NCBI GenBank assembly: GCA_012522795.1
Contig: JAAYJT010000001.1
Span: 1 to 39,188, forward strand
Length of the DNA: 39,188 nt
Source: Bacteroidales bacterium
GTDB taxonomy: Bacteria > Bacteroidota > Bacteroidia > Bacteroidales > JAAYJT01
Reading direction: 5' to 3'
The notes beneath the pieces were generated by a model. It had not been told where the DNA came from. It did no database searches and worked only from the letters and a program-made list of their open reading frames with translations. Made by a program: the position numbers and the translations under genes. Positions within the stretch are counted from its first letter, which is position 1; each line of letters starts with the position of its first letter. This document shows positions 10,097 through 18,787 of this stretch, piece by piece.

Positions 10097-10624
10097 TTAC
10101 CAATTTACAACTGAACGATTAAAAATATCCTGAACCAGTGCGTCAATTATCTGTTCCATAAGCTGATCTTCAACTTCAGAAAGCGACCGTGAACTTTCAT
10201 ATTCCTCAAAACGCGAAAATGATGCTTCAAAATTTTGTTTTTCATCAAACCGGTTACTATACGAAACCTTTACCGATATTGTAAGCCGGTTTAATGCGGC
10301 AGTTTCATCACCAGTAATTGCAACCGGTTGGGTATTGTAATCACTAATATATCCTTCAAATGTAAGATCACCATTTGCAGATACCTGGCTCAGATTGGTC
10401 TGTGAACTGAACTTATCTCTCAAAGCATCAGTTAGTCGCTGACTTAGCATAGGTTGAACGAGGGGTGCATTATTTATAAATTGCTGAATTGAAATAGTTT
10501 TTGCTTCAGGTGGTATGGAAGCACCAGTAAAAGAATAAACGCCACAAGCCTGCAAGATCGAGATCATGAAAGCAAGTGTGATAAAAGCAATAAGATTGCA
10601 GCCTCTTTTACAGATCAATGTCAT
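10097..10624 (-). CDS. lptE: LPS-assembly lipoprotein LptE (Bacteroidota type)
   Basis: Outer-membrane lipoprotein that plugs LptD during lipopolysaccharide insertion. From the ATG at 10624 the protein is 175 residues, with a short signal peptide and lipobox LQAC (Cys27), then GVYSFTGASIPPEAKTIS and a C-terminal DIFNRSVVNW, all typical of the Bacteroidota family. An ATG at 10708 in the same frame would add 28 polar residues before the signal peptide, inside the upstream gene, and is rejected. The chosen start overlaps the regulator gene by 17 bases, suggesting coupling. Confidence 0.9.
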   Translation of the reverse strand: MTLICKRGCNLIAFITLAFMISILQACGVYSFTGASIPPEAKTISIQQFINNAPLVQPMLSQRLTDALRDKFSSQTNLSQVSANGDLTFEGYISDYNTQPVAITGDETAALNRLTISVKVSYSNRFDEKQNFEASFSRFEEYESSRSLSEVEDQLMEQIIDALVQDIFNRSVVNW

Positions 10625-11837
10625 ATTCTTTGATTTTCCTGTACAAAGTCCTTTCTGAAATACCAAGTTCCTTTGCTGCGTTTCTTCGCCTTCCTCCATG
10701 CTTTTCAAGGGCTTTGGTAATAAGTTCTAATTCTCTTTTCTCAAGCGACAACGATTCTTCTAGTACTTCCGACTCAGCAAGAGGTTCACTGCTAGTATCA
10801 TAGGTATGATGTATACTCATATCAGCAGGATCACGGTCATATATATCGCTTTCGCCAATAAACTTATGTAAGTTTTGCGGAAAATCCTTAGGCCATGTTT
10901 CAGGTTTTCCTCCTGTTTTCATAATTTCGAAAACCAATTTTTTCAGTTCTGTAATGTCGCGACGCATGTCGAAAAGCACTTTGTAAAGTATTTCCCGCTC
11001 AGAAATTTCGGAAAAAGCATTTTCTGACTTATATAAAATCGGCAAATCACGATGCTGCCCTTCAGGAAGATAGTTTAATAAGGTTTGAGCACTTATTTTA
11101 CGATTTTCTTCAATTATAGAAATTTGCTCAGTAATATTTTTTAACTGCCTGATATTTCCATACCAGCGATAATCCCTTAGTATCCGGCGTGCATCTTCAT
11201 CAAGTTCAATAACCGGCATACGGTAGCGTTCAGCAAAATCAGAAGCAAATTTTCTGAATAAAAGTACAATATCATCCTTTCGTTCGCGCAATGGAGGAAT
11301 ATAAATAGGAACTGTATTTAATCTGTAATACAGATCCTGCCTGAATTTTCCTTTTTGAACGTAATCGTTTACATCAACATTAGTTGCAGCTACAATTCTT
11401 ACATCTGTTTTCAGCACTTTTGATGAGCCAACTTTAATGAATTCGCCTGACTCAAGTACCCTTAATAATCTTACCTGAGTAGAATGAGGCAATTCAGCAA
11501 CTTCGTCAAGAAATATTGTACCCTTATTGGCAACTTCAAAATATCCTTTACGAGCTTCATGTGCTCCGGTAAATGATCCTTTTTCATGTCCAAACAACTC
11601 AGAATCAATAGTTCCCTCAGGGATAGCTCCACAATTCACGGCGATATACGGGCCATGTTTACGAGAGCTGAGCTGATGAATGATTTTGGGAAAAACCTCT
11701 TTCCCAACCCCGCTTTCACCGCTAACAAGCACCGAAATGTCAGTAGGTGCCACCTGCCGTGCAATATCAATAGCTCTGTCAAGCAAAGGCGAATTACCTA
11801 TAATCCCAAAACGCTGCTTGATTGATTGAATATCCAT
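10608..11837 (-). CDS. sigma-54 interaction domain transcriptional activator
   Basis: A 409-residue bacterial enhancer-binding protein without a receiver domain. The AAA+ domain is intact: Walker A GESGVGKE (40-47), the sigma-54 contact loop GSFTGA (87-92), Walker B FLDEV (109-113), and arginine fingers in FRQDLYYRLN (165-174). A Fis-type helix-turn-helix ends the protein (RRRNAAKELGISERTLYRK, from about 383). With no sensory domain, activity may be set by partner proteins or by expression. It is the first gene of the lptE-TPR-secG run. This is a useful contrast to the degenerate homologue at 21353-22732. Confidence 0.93.
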   Translation of the reverse strand: MDIQSIKQRFGIIGNSPLLDRAIDIARQVAPTDISVLVSGESGVGKEVFPKIIHQLSSRKHGPYIAVNCGAIPEGTIDSELFGHEKGSFTGAHEARKGYFEVANKGTIFLDEVAELPHSTQVRLLRVLESGEFIKVGSSKVLKTDVRIVAATNVDVNDYVQKGKFRQDLYYRLNTVPIYIPPLRERKDDIVLLFRKFASDFAERYRMPVIELDEDARRILRDYRWYGNIRQLKNITEQISIIEENRKISAQTLLNYLPEGQHRDLPILYKSENAFSEISEREILYKVLFDMRRDITELKKLVFEIMKTGGKPETWPKDFPQNLHKFIGESDIYDRDPADMSIHHTYDTSSEPLAESEVLEESLSLEKRELELITKALEKHGGRRRNAAKELGISERTLYRKIKEYDIDL

Positions 11838-12052
11838 ATATATAGTCTGATTTTATTTGCAAAGTTCAACTATAATCCATACAAGTTAAACGATTTAATT
11901 GCAAAAATAGCTTAAATTCAGAATTATAAAAAATTAAAAACAAATATGGTAAGGTTTATTTGAAATATTCCTTATTAATAATATAACATGAAATTCTGGC
12001 TAATTAATATTACATATCCCTGATAATAACCTATTTACAAAAGACTGATCCA

Positions 12053-13066
12053 CTATTTAAACATTTTTTGCATAAGCTCTACCAGTCGGGCTGCATATCC
12101 CATTTCATTATCATACCATGCAACTACTTTTACAAGCCTGTTTTTATCACCAAGGACTGCAGTAAGCCCGGCGTCAAAAATAGCCGAATGGGTGTTTCCT
12201 ATAATATCAACTGAAACAATGGGGTCTTCGGTATATTGAAGTATTCCCGGAAATCGCACTTGAGCAACATCTTTAAATGCCTGATTAATTTCCTGAATAC
12301 TAGTTGATTTTTTCACAGTACAGGTAAAATCAGTTAAGGAACCATTTGGAACCGGCACTCTTATCCCTGCTCCACCCAGCTTGCCTGTAAGATGCGGAAA
12401 AACTTTTGTAGCTGCTTTTGCTGCCCCGGTTGTAGTAGGAATAATAGAATAAGCAGCAGCTCGTCCGCGTCTCCAATCCTTATGAGGAGCATCAATAAGG
12501 TTCTGATCTCTGGTATAGCTATGAACTGTAGTAATAAAACCCTCGTCAATACCCCAGAACTCATCAATAATTTGAATCAGAGGGGCTACACAATTAGTTG
12601 TACATGAAGCATTTGACAAAACAATATCTTCCTTGTCTATAGCATGGTCATTAATACCAAGCACAATATATTTAACGTCCTCGGATTCATTTTTTGCAGG
12701 TGCCGAAATAATTACTTTTTTAGCTCCTGCCTTAATATGCTTCATTGCATCAGGAAGGTTTGTAAAATTTCCGGTTGATTCAATAACAACATCAATATCA
12801 AGTTCATGCCAAGGGATATTTTGTGGTTCAGGTTCACAAAATACTTTAACAGTTTTATCACTGATCACTAAATTTTCACCTTCTGTAGTTATATTAGCAG
12901 GAAATAATCCATGAACCGAGTCATATTTCAGTAAATGAGCAAGATTGTCAGCACAGGTAAGATCATTTACAGCTATAAGTTCCAAAGCATTATTGTTAAA
13001 CATGGCACGAAATGTTACCCTGCCAATTCTACCGAATCCATTAATAGCCACACGTATCCTCTTCAT
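12053..13066 (-). CDS. gapA: glyceraldehyde-3-phosphate dehydrogenase
   Basis: Glycolytic and gluconeogenic enzyme that oxidises glyceraldehyde 3-phosphate with NAD(P). The Rossmann motif INGFGRIGR is at about residues 8-16 and the active site SNASCTTNC at 151-159 with Cys155. The C-terminal WYDNEMGYAARLVE is normal. The upstream in-frame ATG at 13105 falls inside a -7 box (13103-13110), so it cannot lie in the transcript. The ATG at 13066 gives a 337-residue protein with the standard N-terminus. No neighbouring glycolytic genes are seen. Confidence 0.97.
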   Translation of the reverse strand: MKRIRVAINGFGRIGRVTFRAMFNNNALELIAVNDLTCADNLAHLLKYDSVHGLFPANITTEGENLVISDKTVKVFCEPEPQNIPWHELDIDVVIESTGNFTNLPDAMKHIKAGAKKVIISAPAKNESEDVKYIVLGINDHAIDKEDIVLSNASCTTNCVAPLIQIIDEFWGIDEGFITTVHSYTRDQNLIDAPHKDWRRGRAAAYSIIPTTTGAAKAATKVFPHLTGKLGGAGIRVPVPNGSLTDFTCTVKKSTSIQEINQAFKDVAQVRFPGILQYTEDPIVSVDIIGNTHSAIFDAGLTAVLGDKNRLVKVVAWYDNEMGYAARLVELMQKMFK

Positions 13067-13102
13067 AATGATTTCTTCAGGAGTGTTAATATTTATTTTC
13101 GA

Positions 13103-13110
13103 CAAAGGTA
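13103..13110 (-). promoter_or_regulatory. -7 promoter element of gapA
   Basis: TACCTTTG on the minus strand matches TAnnTTTG, 36 bases from the chosen start codon. No TTG is found at the usual -33 spacing. It decides the gapA start. Confidence 0.5.
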
Positions 13111-13248
13111 GTTATTTGACTTGTTTCTAATTTGTTTTATTACAACCAACTTGAATTACATCTTGAAAAATTTTATACTGCATAGCTTATTAATAAGTCA
13201 TTTTGTCATTGCACACAATGAAAAATGAGAGCTTAGACAAAGAATTCC

Positions 13249-13256
13249 TATTTTTG
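13249..13256 (+). promoter_or_regulatory. -7 promoter element of the M20 dipeptidase gene
   Basis: TATTTTTG matches TAnnTTTG and lies 43 bases before the ATG at 13300. No good -33 TTG is seen. Confidence 0.45.
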
Positions 13257-13299
13257 TACATTCAAATCTTAATTATCAATCAACTAAAATTATTTAACA

Positions 13300-14670
13300 A
13301 TGCACGATGTTCAAGACTACATTAAGAGAAACAAAGATCGTTTTCTCGAAGAATTATTTGATTTAATCCGTATTCCTTCAATCAGTTCTATTGCTGATCA
13401 CAAGCCTGACATGATTAGGGCTGCAGAATACTGGAAAAATTCAATTCTGAAAGCCGGCGCTGATAAAGCTGAAATTTTTCAAACTCCCGGAAACCCTATT
13501 GTTTATGGTGAGAAGATCATTGATCCTAATCTGCCTACTATACTTGTATATGCGCATTATGATGTGATGCCTGTTGATCCAATTGAGAAATGGGTTTCTC
13601 CACCTTTTGAACCAGAAATCCGCGACAACAAAATATATGCACGTGGTGCTGACGATGATAAAGGACAGGGATTTATCCATGCCAAAGCATTCGAGGCAAT
13701 GGTTAAAACAAATTCATTGCCTTGTAATGTAAAATTCATGATTGAGGGAGAAGAAGAAATAGGTTCACCTAACCTGGGTAAATTTTGCCAGGACAATAAA
13801 GAAATGCTTGCTGCCGACATTATTCTGGTTTCAGACACAAGTATGATTGCCAAGGATATCCCTTCAATTACAGTCGGACTTCGTGGTTTATCCTATGTAG
13901 AAGTTGAAGTAACCGGTCCCAGCCACGACCTTCATTCGGGTTTGTTTGGTGGTGCTGTTGCCAACCCTGCCAATATTCTTGCAAAAATGATTGCTTCATT
14001 GCATGATGATGAAAACAGGATTACCGTTAAAGGATTTTATGATGATGTAGAGGCTGTAAGTGCTGAAGAAAGGGCTGAAATGGCAAAAGCTCCGTTTGAC
14101 CTGGAGCAGTACAAAAAAGCACTCAAGATAAACGAAGTATGGGGCGAAAAAGGCTATTCCACAATAGAACGTACCGGAATCCGGCCTACGCTTGATGTAA
14201 ACGGCATTTGGAGTGGATATACCGGTGAAGGTGCAAAAACAGTATTACCTGCAAAAGCTTTTGCTAAAATTTCAATGCGCCTCGTTCCGAATCAGGATCA
14301 TCAGAAAATAAGCAAGTTATTTGTAGAGCACTTTAAATCAATTGCACCGCCTTATGTAACCGTTGATGTACAAGTTCATCATGGCGGGCAGGGTTATGTA
14401 TCACCTACTACAAGTCATGCCTATCAGGCTGCCAGCAAAGCATATGAAACCTCTTTTGGTAAAAAGCCTGTTCCAACCCGTAGTGGTGGCAGTATTCCTA
14501 TTATCTCAGCTTTTGATCAGATATTAGGGATCAAATCAATTTTGATGGGTTTTGGTCTTGAGGCAGATGCTATTCATTCGCCAAACGAAAACTTCGACCT
14601 GGATATATATTATAAAGGTATAGAAACAGTACCCTATTTTTATAAATACTTTGCTGAACTGATGATTTAA
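13300..14670 (+). CDS. M20-family dipeptidase
   Basis: Cytosolic zinc metallopeptidase of the carnosinase-like M20 group, probably cleaving dipeptides. Metal ligands are visible in YAHYDVMP (His86, Asp88) and ARGADDDKG (Asp119 region). The catalytic glutamates are in EGEEEIGSPN (149-158). The lid domain carries DLHSGLFGGAVANP, and another ligand region is HSPNENFDL near the C-terminus. The 456-residue length and absence of a signal peptide fit. It is the only plus-strand gene between gapA and the OmpA/TPR gene and has its own promoter and terminator. Confidence 0.93.
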   Translation: MHDVQDYIKRNKDRFLEELFDLIRIPSISSIADHKPDMIRAAEYWKNSILKAGADKAEIFQTPGNPIVYGEKIIDPNLPTILVYAHYDVMPVDPIEKWVSPPFEPEIRDNKIYARGADDDKGQGFIHAKAFEAMVKTNSLPCNVKFMIEGEEEIGSPNLGKFCQDNKEMLAADIILVSDTSMIAKDIPSITVGLRGLSYVEVEVTGPSHDLHSGLFGGAVANPANILAKMIASLHDDENRITVKGFYDDVEAVSAEERAEMAKAPFDLEQYKKALKINEVWGEKGYSTIERTGIRPTLDVNGIWSGYTGEGAKTVLPAKAFAKISMRLVPNQDHQKISKLFVEHFKSIAPPYVTVDVQVHHGGQGYVSPTTSHAYQAASKAYETSFGKKPVPTRSGGSIPIISAFDQILGIKSILMGFGLEADAIHSPNENFDLDIYYKGIETVPYFYKYFAELMI

Positions 14671-14711
14671 AATCAGCAAGTGTAATAGGCTTTCAGCGAT
14701 TTTATTTATAT

Positions 14712-14757
14712 AAAAAAGAAGCTGCTTCAATATATAACGAAGCAGCTTCTTTTTTTT
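14712..14757. terminator. bidirectional rho-independent terminator
   Basis: AAAGAAGCTGCTTC (14715-14728) and GAAGCAGCTTCTTT (14739-14752) form a 14-bp stem with a 10-base loop. Runs of A before and T after serve both strands. It separates the convergent dipeptidase and OmpA/TPR genes. Confidence 0.85.
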
Positions 14758-14773
14758 ACTGATTTGATTTCAA

Positions 14774-17224
14774 CTACTGAACCAATGCTTTAAATTCAGA
14801 GTTATCGAAGAATTTAATAAATTCACGATCAGTCTTAGCAGTGTTTTTCAGCTTAGCATCTGCAGCAAATGCTTTTTGTAAATTGGTAACAATTCCCTGA
14901 ATATCATTGGCACGAGCAGCAATTACACCAAGTAAATAATGAGTCTTTGCATGCTCAGGAGCACATTTTGCATTTTGGTTTGCACCTGCAAGATCTCCTG
15001 ATAGCATATGAGCAAGTGCCACGTTATGATTACAGGTCTTGCTTCCAAAGTTAGCAAGTGCCTGTTTATAATTTCCTTTAGGTATCATAAGCATACCAAG
15101 GTTATAATCAACATTGGCTCCCAGCTTACGGGCTTCATTATAATAGGCTTCTGCCTTTTTATAATCTTTTGTTTTTGAAGCCATAGCACCTAAGTTATTG
15201 ATAACTTCGGCCTTTCCTGCTCCAAGTTCTTCAGCCTTTTTAAGATGTTTGGTAGCTTCTGACATTTCGTCAAGCCTCATCTCAATTGCTGCAGCATTAT
15301 TGTATCCCTTGTAATTCTTCGGGAAGAGGTCAATAGCGGTCTTATAAATATTCAACTGATCATTTGGGTCATCTGTCAGAGTAGCAGCATAAAGAAGTTC
15401 TTGTTCAGTTAACTGACCGGGATCAGAAACTGCAAGCTGAGCAATCTGCTCATCAGTTTTCTTTGGTTCAAAAACATTAACCTTAACAACTACGCGACGA
15501 AGTGGAGGTAAAATATCTTTCTCAACTTCTTTATAAACATATGACATGTTTCTAATTTCCTGTTCACGTTTTTTAGGATCTGTTTGCGAATTTACAATAT
15601 TAATAATAACGTTTTTATCCTTAATATCCGATGCCTGAACAGCTTTTACAAAGCCATCCCAATCTTCACCATGAGCACTAACATTATACTTAATATCCTT
15701 TTCAACATCTGAAATTTTGATATTACTATTCTTTTCACGAACAAGCTTCTTAAGCAAATTGTGTGTGTATCTTAAACCGGTTTTCGAACGTCTTTCTGAC
15801 AAGCCTATGTTGTGGCTTTCTTCACCTTCGGGGGAGGCATAAGCATCAACATCAATATCACGTATCTGCCATCCTTTGCGGATAAAATCTTCAAGATCAC
15901 GAATTTTCTGTTTTGCATCCTGATTTCGGTTCAGTGACAGATTCCAGTTTAAATTATGCATATCAACCTGGAAATAAATTACAGCTTCACTGCTAACTAT
16001 AGTTTCTTTCTCATATCCATGAGCTGCCATCATTGGTTCCTCATCATTCAAAATTCTTAATGGTGTAATTATAACACCATCAGCCAGCTTAACCTGAGGT
16101 CCATCAACATATCTTGAATATTCCTTAATAGTTTCAGCATTAACACCTGCTACTACCGGAGTTTTAGGTTCATAGATCAATGGTGTAACAACGAGGTCAG
16201 CCACTTCCATACCAGGTTTATAAGCTATAACATCGGTATAGGTAAAAGTACCGCCTTCTCTTTTGATAGTAATTCCATCACCAGTAACATCTTCACCCAG
16301 AAGATTGATTGATTTCAGCGGAACTTCAGTATTTCCATATTTTAATGTAGGGGTAAAAAGAATTGCAGCTTTTTTATGGAAATAATTTTCAGGAACCTTA
16401 CCAATAATGGTTACACGAATTGAATCGCCGTGCATTTCAAGAACTTCAGGAATGGTTGTAAATTCAATCTGATCAAACTCTTTAGCCATTTTATCAAGGT
16501 CAACACCACCAATAAATTTATAAGTAACACCAAGAGTAGTTATACCATACTGGTCGTATTTTTTTGAGGTCCAGCCATCAAGTTTATCAGTTCCGGTGTA
16601 GCGAGCGCTGGTTTCCAGTGTTAAATCCCAATTGTCCGAGAGAGCATAGCTGGCTCCAACTCCATAAGGGAAAACAAGTAATAACTCACGCTTACCAAAA
16701 CCTTTTCCATCAAATCCAAGGCTGTCGTTAGTTTTATATCCTCCCGGAGGTCCTTCTTTTATATCTTTTGTAGTTGATCTGAAATGGCTTTGACCAATAC
16801 CACCAAAAGCATAAATGTCGAGCTTGCGATCAGGATTGTAACGTGAGAACAAATTAACCAGGCTTAGTGTGGGGTTTAAATTGTACTCGAAATAGCTGCC
16901 TTTCATACTCATACCTTTATCTTCGTACTCAGCTCCGAGTCCGGCATATAGTAATTCACCACGTAATCCGAGCAGAGGAATAAACTGATGACCAATATAA
17001 AGACCTCCACCAAGATTCCAGTTACCTGGATTCTGAACAAATCTGAATTTATTCAAATCTCCATAGAATTCACTAAAACCCACATGGCCATTTAAAAACC
17101 AGTAGGGAGAAAAAGAAGAACTGGCGGGTTTTTCTTTATTATCCTGCGCATTAACGCTAATAGCTATAAATAGTATTGCAAAGGCAACACCCAGCATTTT
17201 TAGAACATGATACTTTTTTCGCAT
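14774..17224 (-). CDS. large outer-membrane protein: beta-barrel, OmpA-like and TPR regions
   Basis: An 816-residue exported protein. A signal peptide ends around residue 26 (AISVNAQ). An outer-membrane beta-barrel-like region follows (about 30-245). An Ig-like or repeat middle comes next, then an OmpA-like segment (DIDVDAYASPEGEESHNIGL, followed by an SERRS motif). The C-terminal 250 residues carry several tetratricopeptide-like units (ATKHLKKAEELGAGKAEVIN). It probably links outer membrane and peptidoglycan and may act as a scaffold. An upstream ATG at 17278 falls on a -7 box (17276-17283), so the start at 17224, directly before MRKKYHVLK and the signal peptide, is chosen. Function is inferred from architecture only. 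Confidence 0.82.
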   Translation of the reverse strand: MRKKYHVLKMLGVAFAILFIAISVNAQDNKEKPASSSFSPYWFLNGHVGFSEFYGDLNKFRFVQNPGNWNLGGGLYIGHQFIPLLGLRGELLYAGLGAEYEDKGMSMKGSYFEYNLNPTLSLVNLFSRYNPDRKLDIYAFGGIGQSHFRSTTKDIKEGPPGGYKTNDSLGFDGKGFGKRELLLVFPYGVGASYALSDNWDLTLETSARYTGTDKLDGWTSKKYDQYGITTLGVTYKFIGGVDLDKMAKEFDQIEFTTIPEVLEMHGDSIRVTIIGKVPENYFHKKAAILFTPTLKYGNTEVPLKSINLLGEDVTGDGITIKREGGTFTYTDVIAYKPGMEVADLVVTPLIYEPKTPVVAGVNAETIKEYSRYVDGPQVKLADGVIITPLRILNDEEPMMAAHGYEKETIVSSEAVIYFQVDMHNLNWNLSLNRNQDAKQKIRDLEDFIRKGWQIRDIDVDAYASPEGEESHNIGLSERRSKTGLRYTHNLLKKLVREKNSNIKISDVEKDIKYNVSAHGEDWDGFVKAVQASDIKDKNVIINIVNSQTDPKKREQEIRNMSYVYKEVEKDILPPLRRVVVKVNVFEPKKTDEQIAQLAVSDPGQLTEQELLYAATLTDDPNDQLNIYKTAIDLFPKNYKGYNNAAAIEMRLDEMSEATKHLKKAEELGAGKAEVINNLGAMASKTKDYKKAEAYYNEARKLGANVDYNLGMLMIPKGNYKQALANFGSKTCNHNVALAHMLSGDLAGANQNAKCAPEHAKTHYLLGVIAARANDIQGIVTNLQKAFAADAKLKNTAKTDREFIKFFDNSEFKALVQ

Positions 17225-17275
17225 GTTGTTGAGGTTTACGTTTATAATACAATTGAGATTAATTCTATTTTGGTG

Positions 17276-17283
17276 CAAATATA
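17276..17283 (-). promoter_or_regulatory. -7 promoter element of the OmpA/TPR gene
   Basis: TATATTTG on the minus strand matches the consensus exactly, 51 bases before the chosen start codon. It rules out the ATG at 17278. Confidence 0.5.
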
Positions 17284-17413
17284 TATAGAAAAGTGTTAAA
17301 TGCTAACTTATGTTTATTATTTTATTGAAAAATCCTCCTTCAAATACTAAAAATTCAACACGATTATTGTAGTAAATAAAATTGAATGTGTTTTTCTTAA
17401 ATTAACTAAGTTT

Positions 17414-17971
17414 CTAATTATCTGATAAATAACCAGGGTTATGTGAAATGAATTTATTAAAAACATCCCAAATAATTATCCCAGCGCTTACTGCTACGTT
17501 TAATGAGTGTTTTGTTCCATACTGCGGTATTTCAATACAAGTATCAGCAAAATCCACAATTTCCTGACTTACTCCATCCACTTCATTACCGAATACTATT
17601 CCCAAACCATCACAAGAATTAAAGACGAAATTGCTTAAAGAAATACTGCCATCAGTTTGTTCAATTGCACAAATATTAAAATTCATTTTTTTTAATTCCA
17701 GTAAAGCATCCTTAGTATTCTCAAAATACTTCCAATCAACAGATTCAGTAGCGCCAAGAGCTGTTTTATTCATTTCTCTGTTTGGCGGAGTAGCACTGAT
17801 CCCACACAGATATACTGCTTTGAGTCTGAAAGCATCAGCAGTTCTGAATATTGAACCGATGTTATGCTGGCTGCGCACATTGTCAAGAACAACTACAATG
17901 GGAATCTTACGAGCTTTTCTGTGCTCTTCAGTATTCATGCGCCCAAGTTCCGCAAGACTTAATTTTCTCAT
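17414..17971 (-). CDS. SpoU/TrmH-family RNA 2'-O-methyltransferase
   Basis: SPOUT-fold methyltransferase with all three family motifs: LDNVRSQHNIGSIFRTADAF (motif 1), FGNEVDGVSQEIVDFAD (motif 2) and IPQYGTKHSLNVAVSAGI (motif 3, knot). The substrate, tRNA or rRNA, cannot be told from the sequence. The ATG at 17971 gives 185 residues beginning MRKLSLAELGR, the common start in Bacteroidota homologues. An ATG five codons upstream (17986) is less likely. It may be read alone, with no close partner. Confidence 0.92.
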   Translation of the reverse strand: MRKLSLAELGRMNTEEHRKARKIPIVVVLDNVRSQHNIGSIFRTADAFRLKAVYLCGISATPPNREMNKTALGATESVDWKYFENTKDALLELKKMNFNICAIEQTDGSISLSNFVFNSCDGLGIVFGNEVDGVSQEIVDFADTCIEIPQYGTKHSLNVAVSAGIIIWDVFNKFISHNPGYLSDN

Positions 17972-18007
17972 TACTCTGTATAACAATTGAATGCTTTTAA
18001 CTACAGA

Positions 18008-18712
18008 TTACATCAAATTGAAATACTTATCCCTTATTTCTTTAATTTCATCAATTGTGAAATTTTCACGATAAATCCTGATCATATCATTTATTTCACC
18101 ATTTTCATAAAAAAATGCAATCGCTCCATCAAAATAAAAATAATTAGGATCGTATTTTACCTCCTTAGTAAGTTGTTTAAATCTCTCATAATCCATTTGT
18201 TCAGGTATAAGAAAATATGCATGATGTGGTTCTGCACGGTCCATAAACATGTTAACATCATATGGTTCAAGATAAAAAAACTTTCGAAGCTTAATCATAG
18301 TCTTTCCATTTGAGATTTTCCAAAGCCTTTTCCGGAATGTTATTCCTTCGTCAAGATAAAGACTTTGAATAATGCGTACATCGTCATAATGTTCAAGGTT
18401 GCGCAGTCTTATTACCTGTGTTGTAACACCAAACAGTGTAATATTTCCGGTTACTGCATCAATAGGGCGTTTTAAAGCTTTATGAACATTTTGTGTGGCA
18501 CGAGAAATTGTTTCAAAAGAAAAATAGCCGTTTAAAGCCAAATACAAATACTGAGGTTTATGTGCCTGTGGTTCACAACTGTAATACCCGTCAAAAGGGG
18601 CAGATGATTCGAGAATACATGTGTTTGGCGCCAATTTATCGTCAGAAATACAATTAAGGGTTTCCTCCTTAATGAGACCACCAAAACGTTCGATAATGTT
18701 ACCTTTATTCAT
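18008..18712 (-). CDS. conserved protein of unknown function
   Basis: A 234-residue soluble protein with no signal peptide and no motif that I recognise. It is rich in aromatic and charged residues, with a hydrophobic core around LYLALNGYFSF and a C-terminal helical end (DEIKEIRDKYFNLM). The ATG at 18763 is close behind a -7 element (TATATTTG, 18739-18746, minus strand) and upstream of it, so the start is placed at 18712 (MNKGNIIERF). It lies between the methyltransferase and the TPR protein, which gives no functional hint. Confidence 0.7.
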   Translation of the reverse strand: MNKGNIIERFGGLIKEETLNCISDDKLAPNTCILESSAPFDGYYSCEPQAHKPQYLYLALNGYFSFETISRATQNVHKALKRPIDAVTGNITLFGVTTQVIRLRNLEHYDDVRIIQSLYLDEGITFRKRLWKISNGKTMIKLRKFFYLEPYDVNMFMDRAEPHHAYFLIPEQMDYERFKQLTKEVKYDPNYFYFDGAIAFFYENGEINDMIRIYRENFTIDEIKEIRDKYFNLM

Positions 18713-18787
18713 AGTTGCCGGATTTAAGTATTTGACAGCAAATATACAATATAATACGGTCAAATCAGCCCTGAATTATATAAAAGC

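Noticed and set aside
10625-10708. Longer lptE start at 10708
   Set aside because: It puts 28 polar residues before the lipoprotein signal peptide and lies wholly inside the regulator gene.
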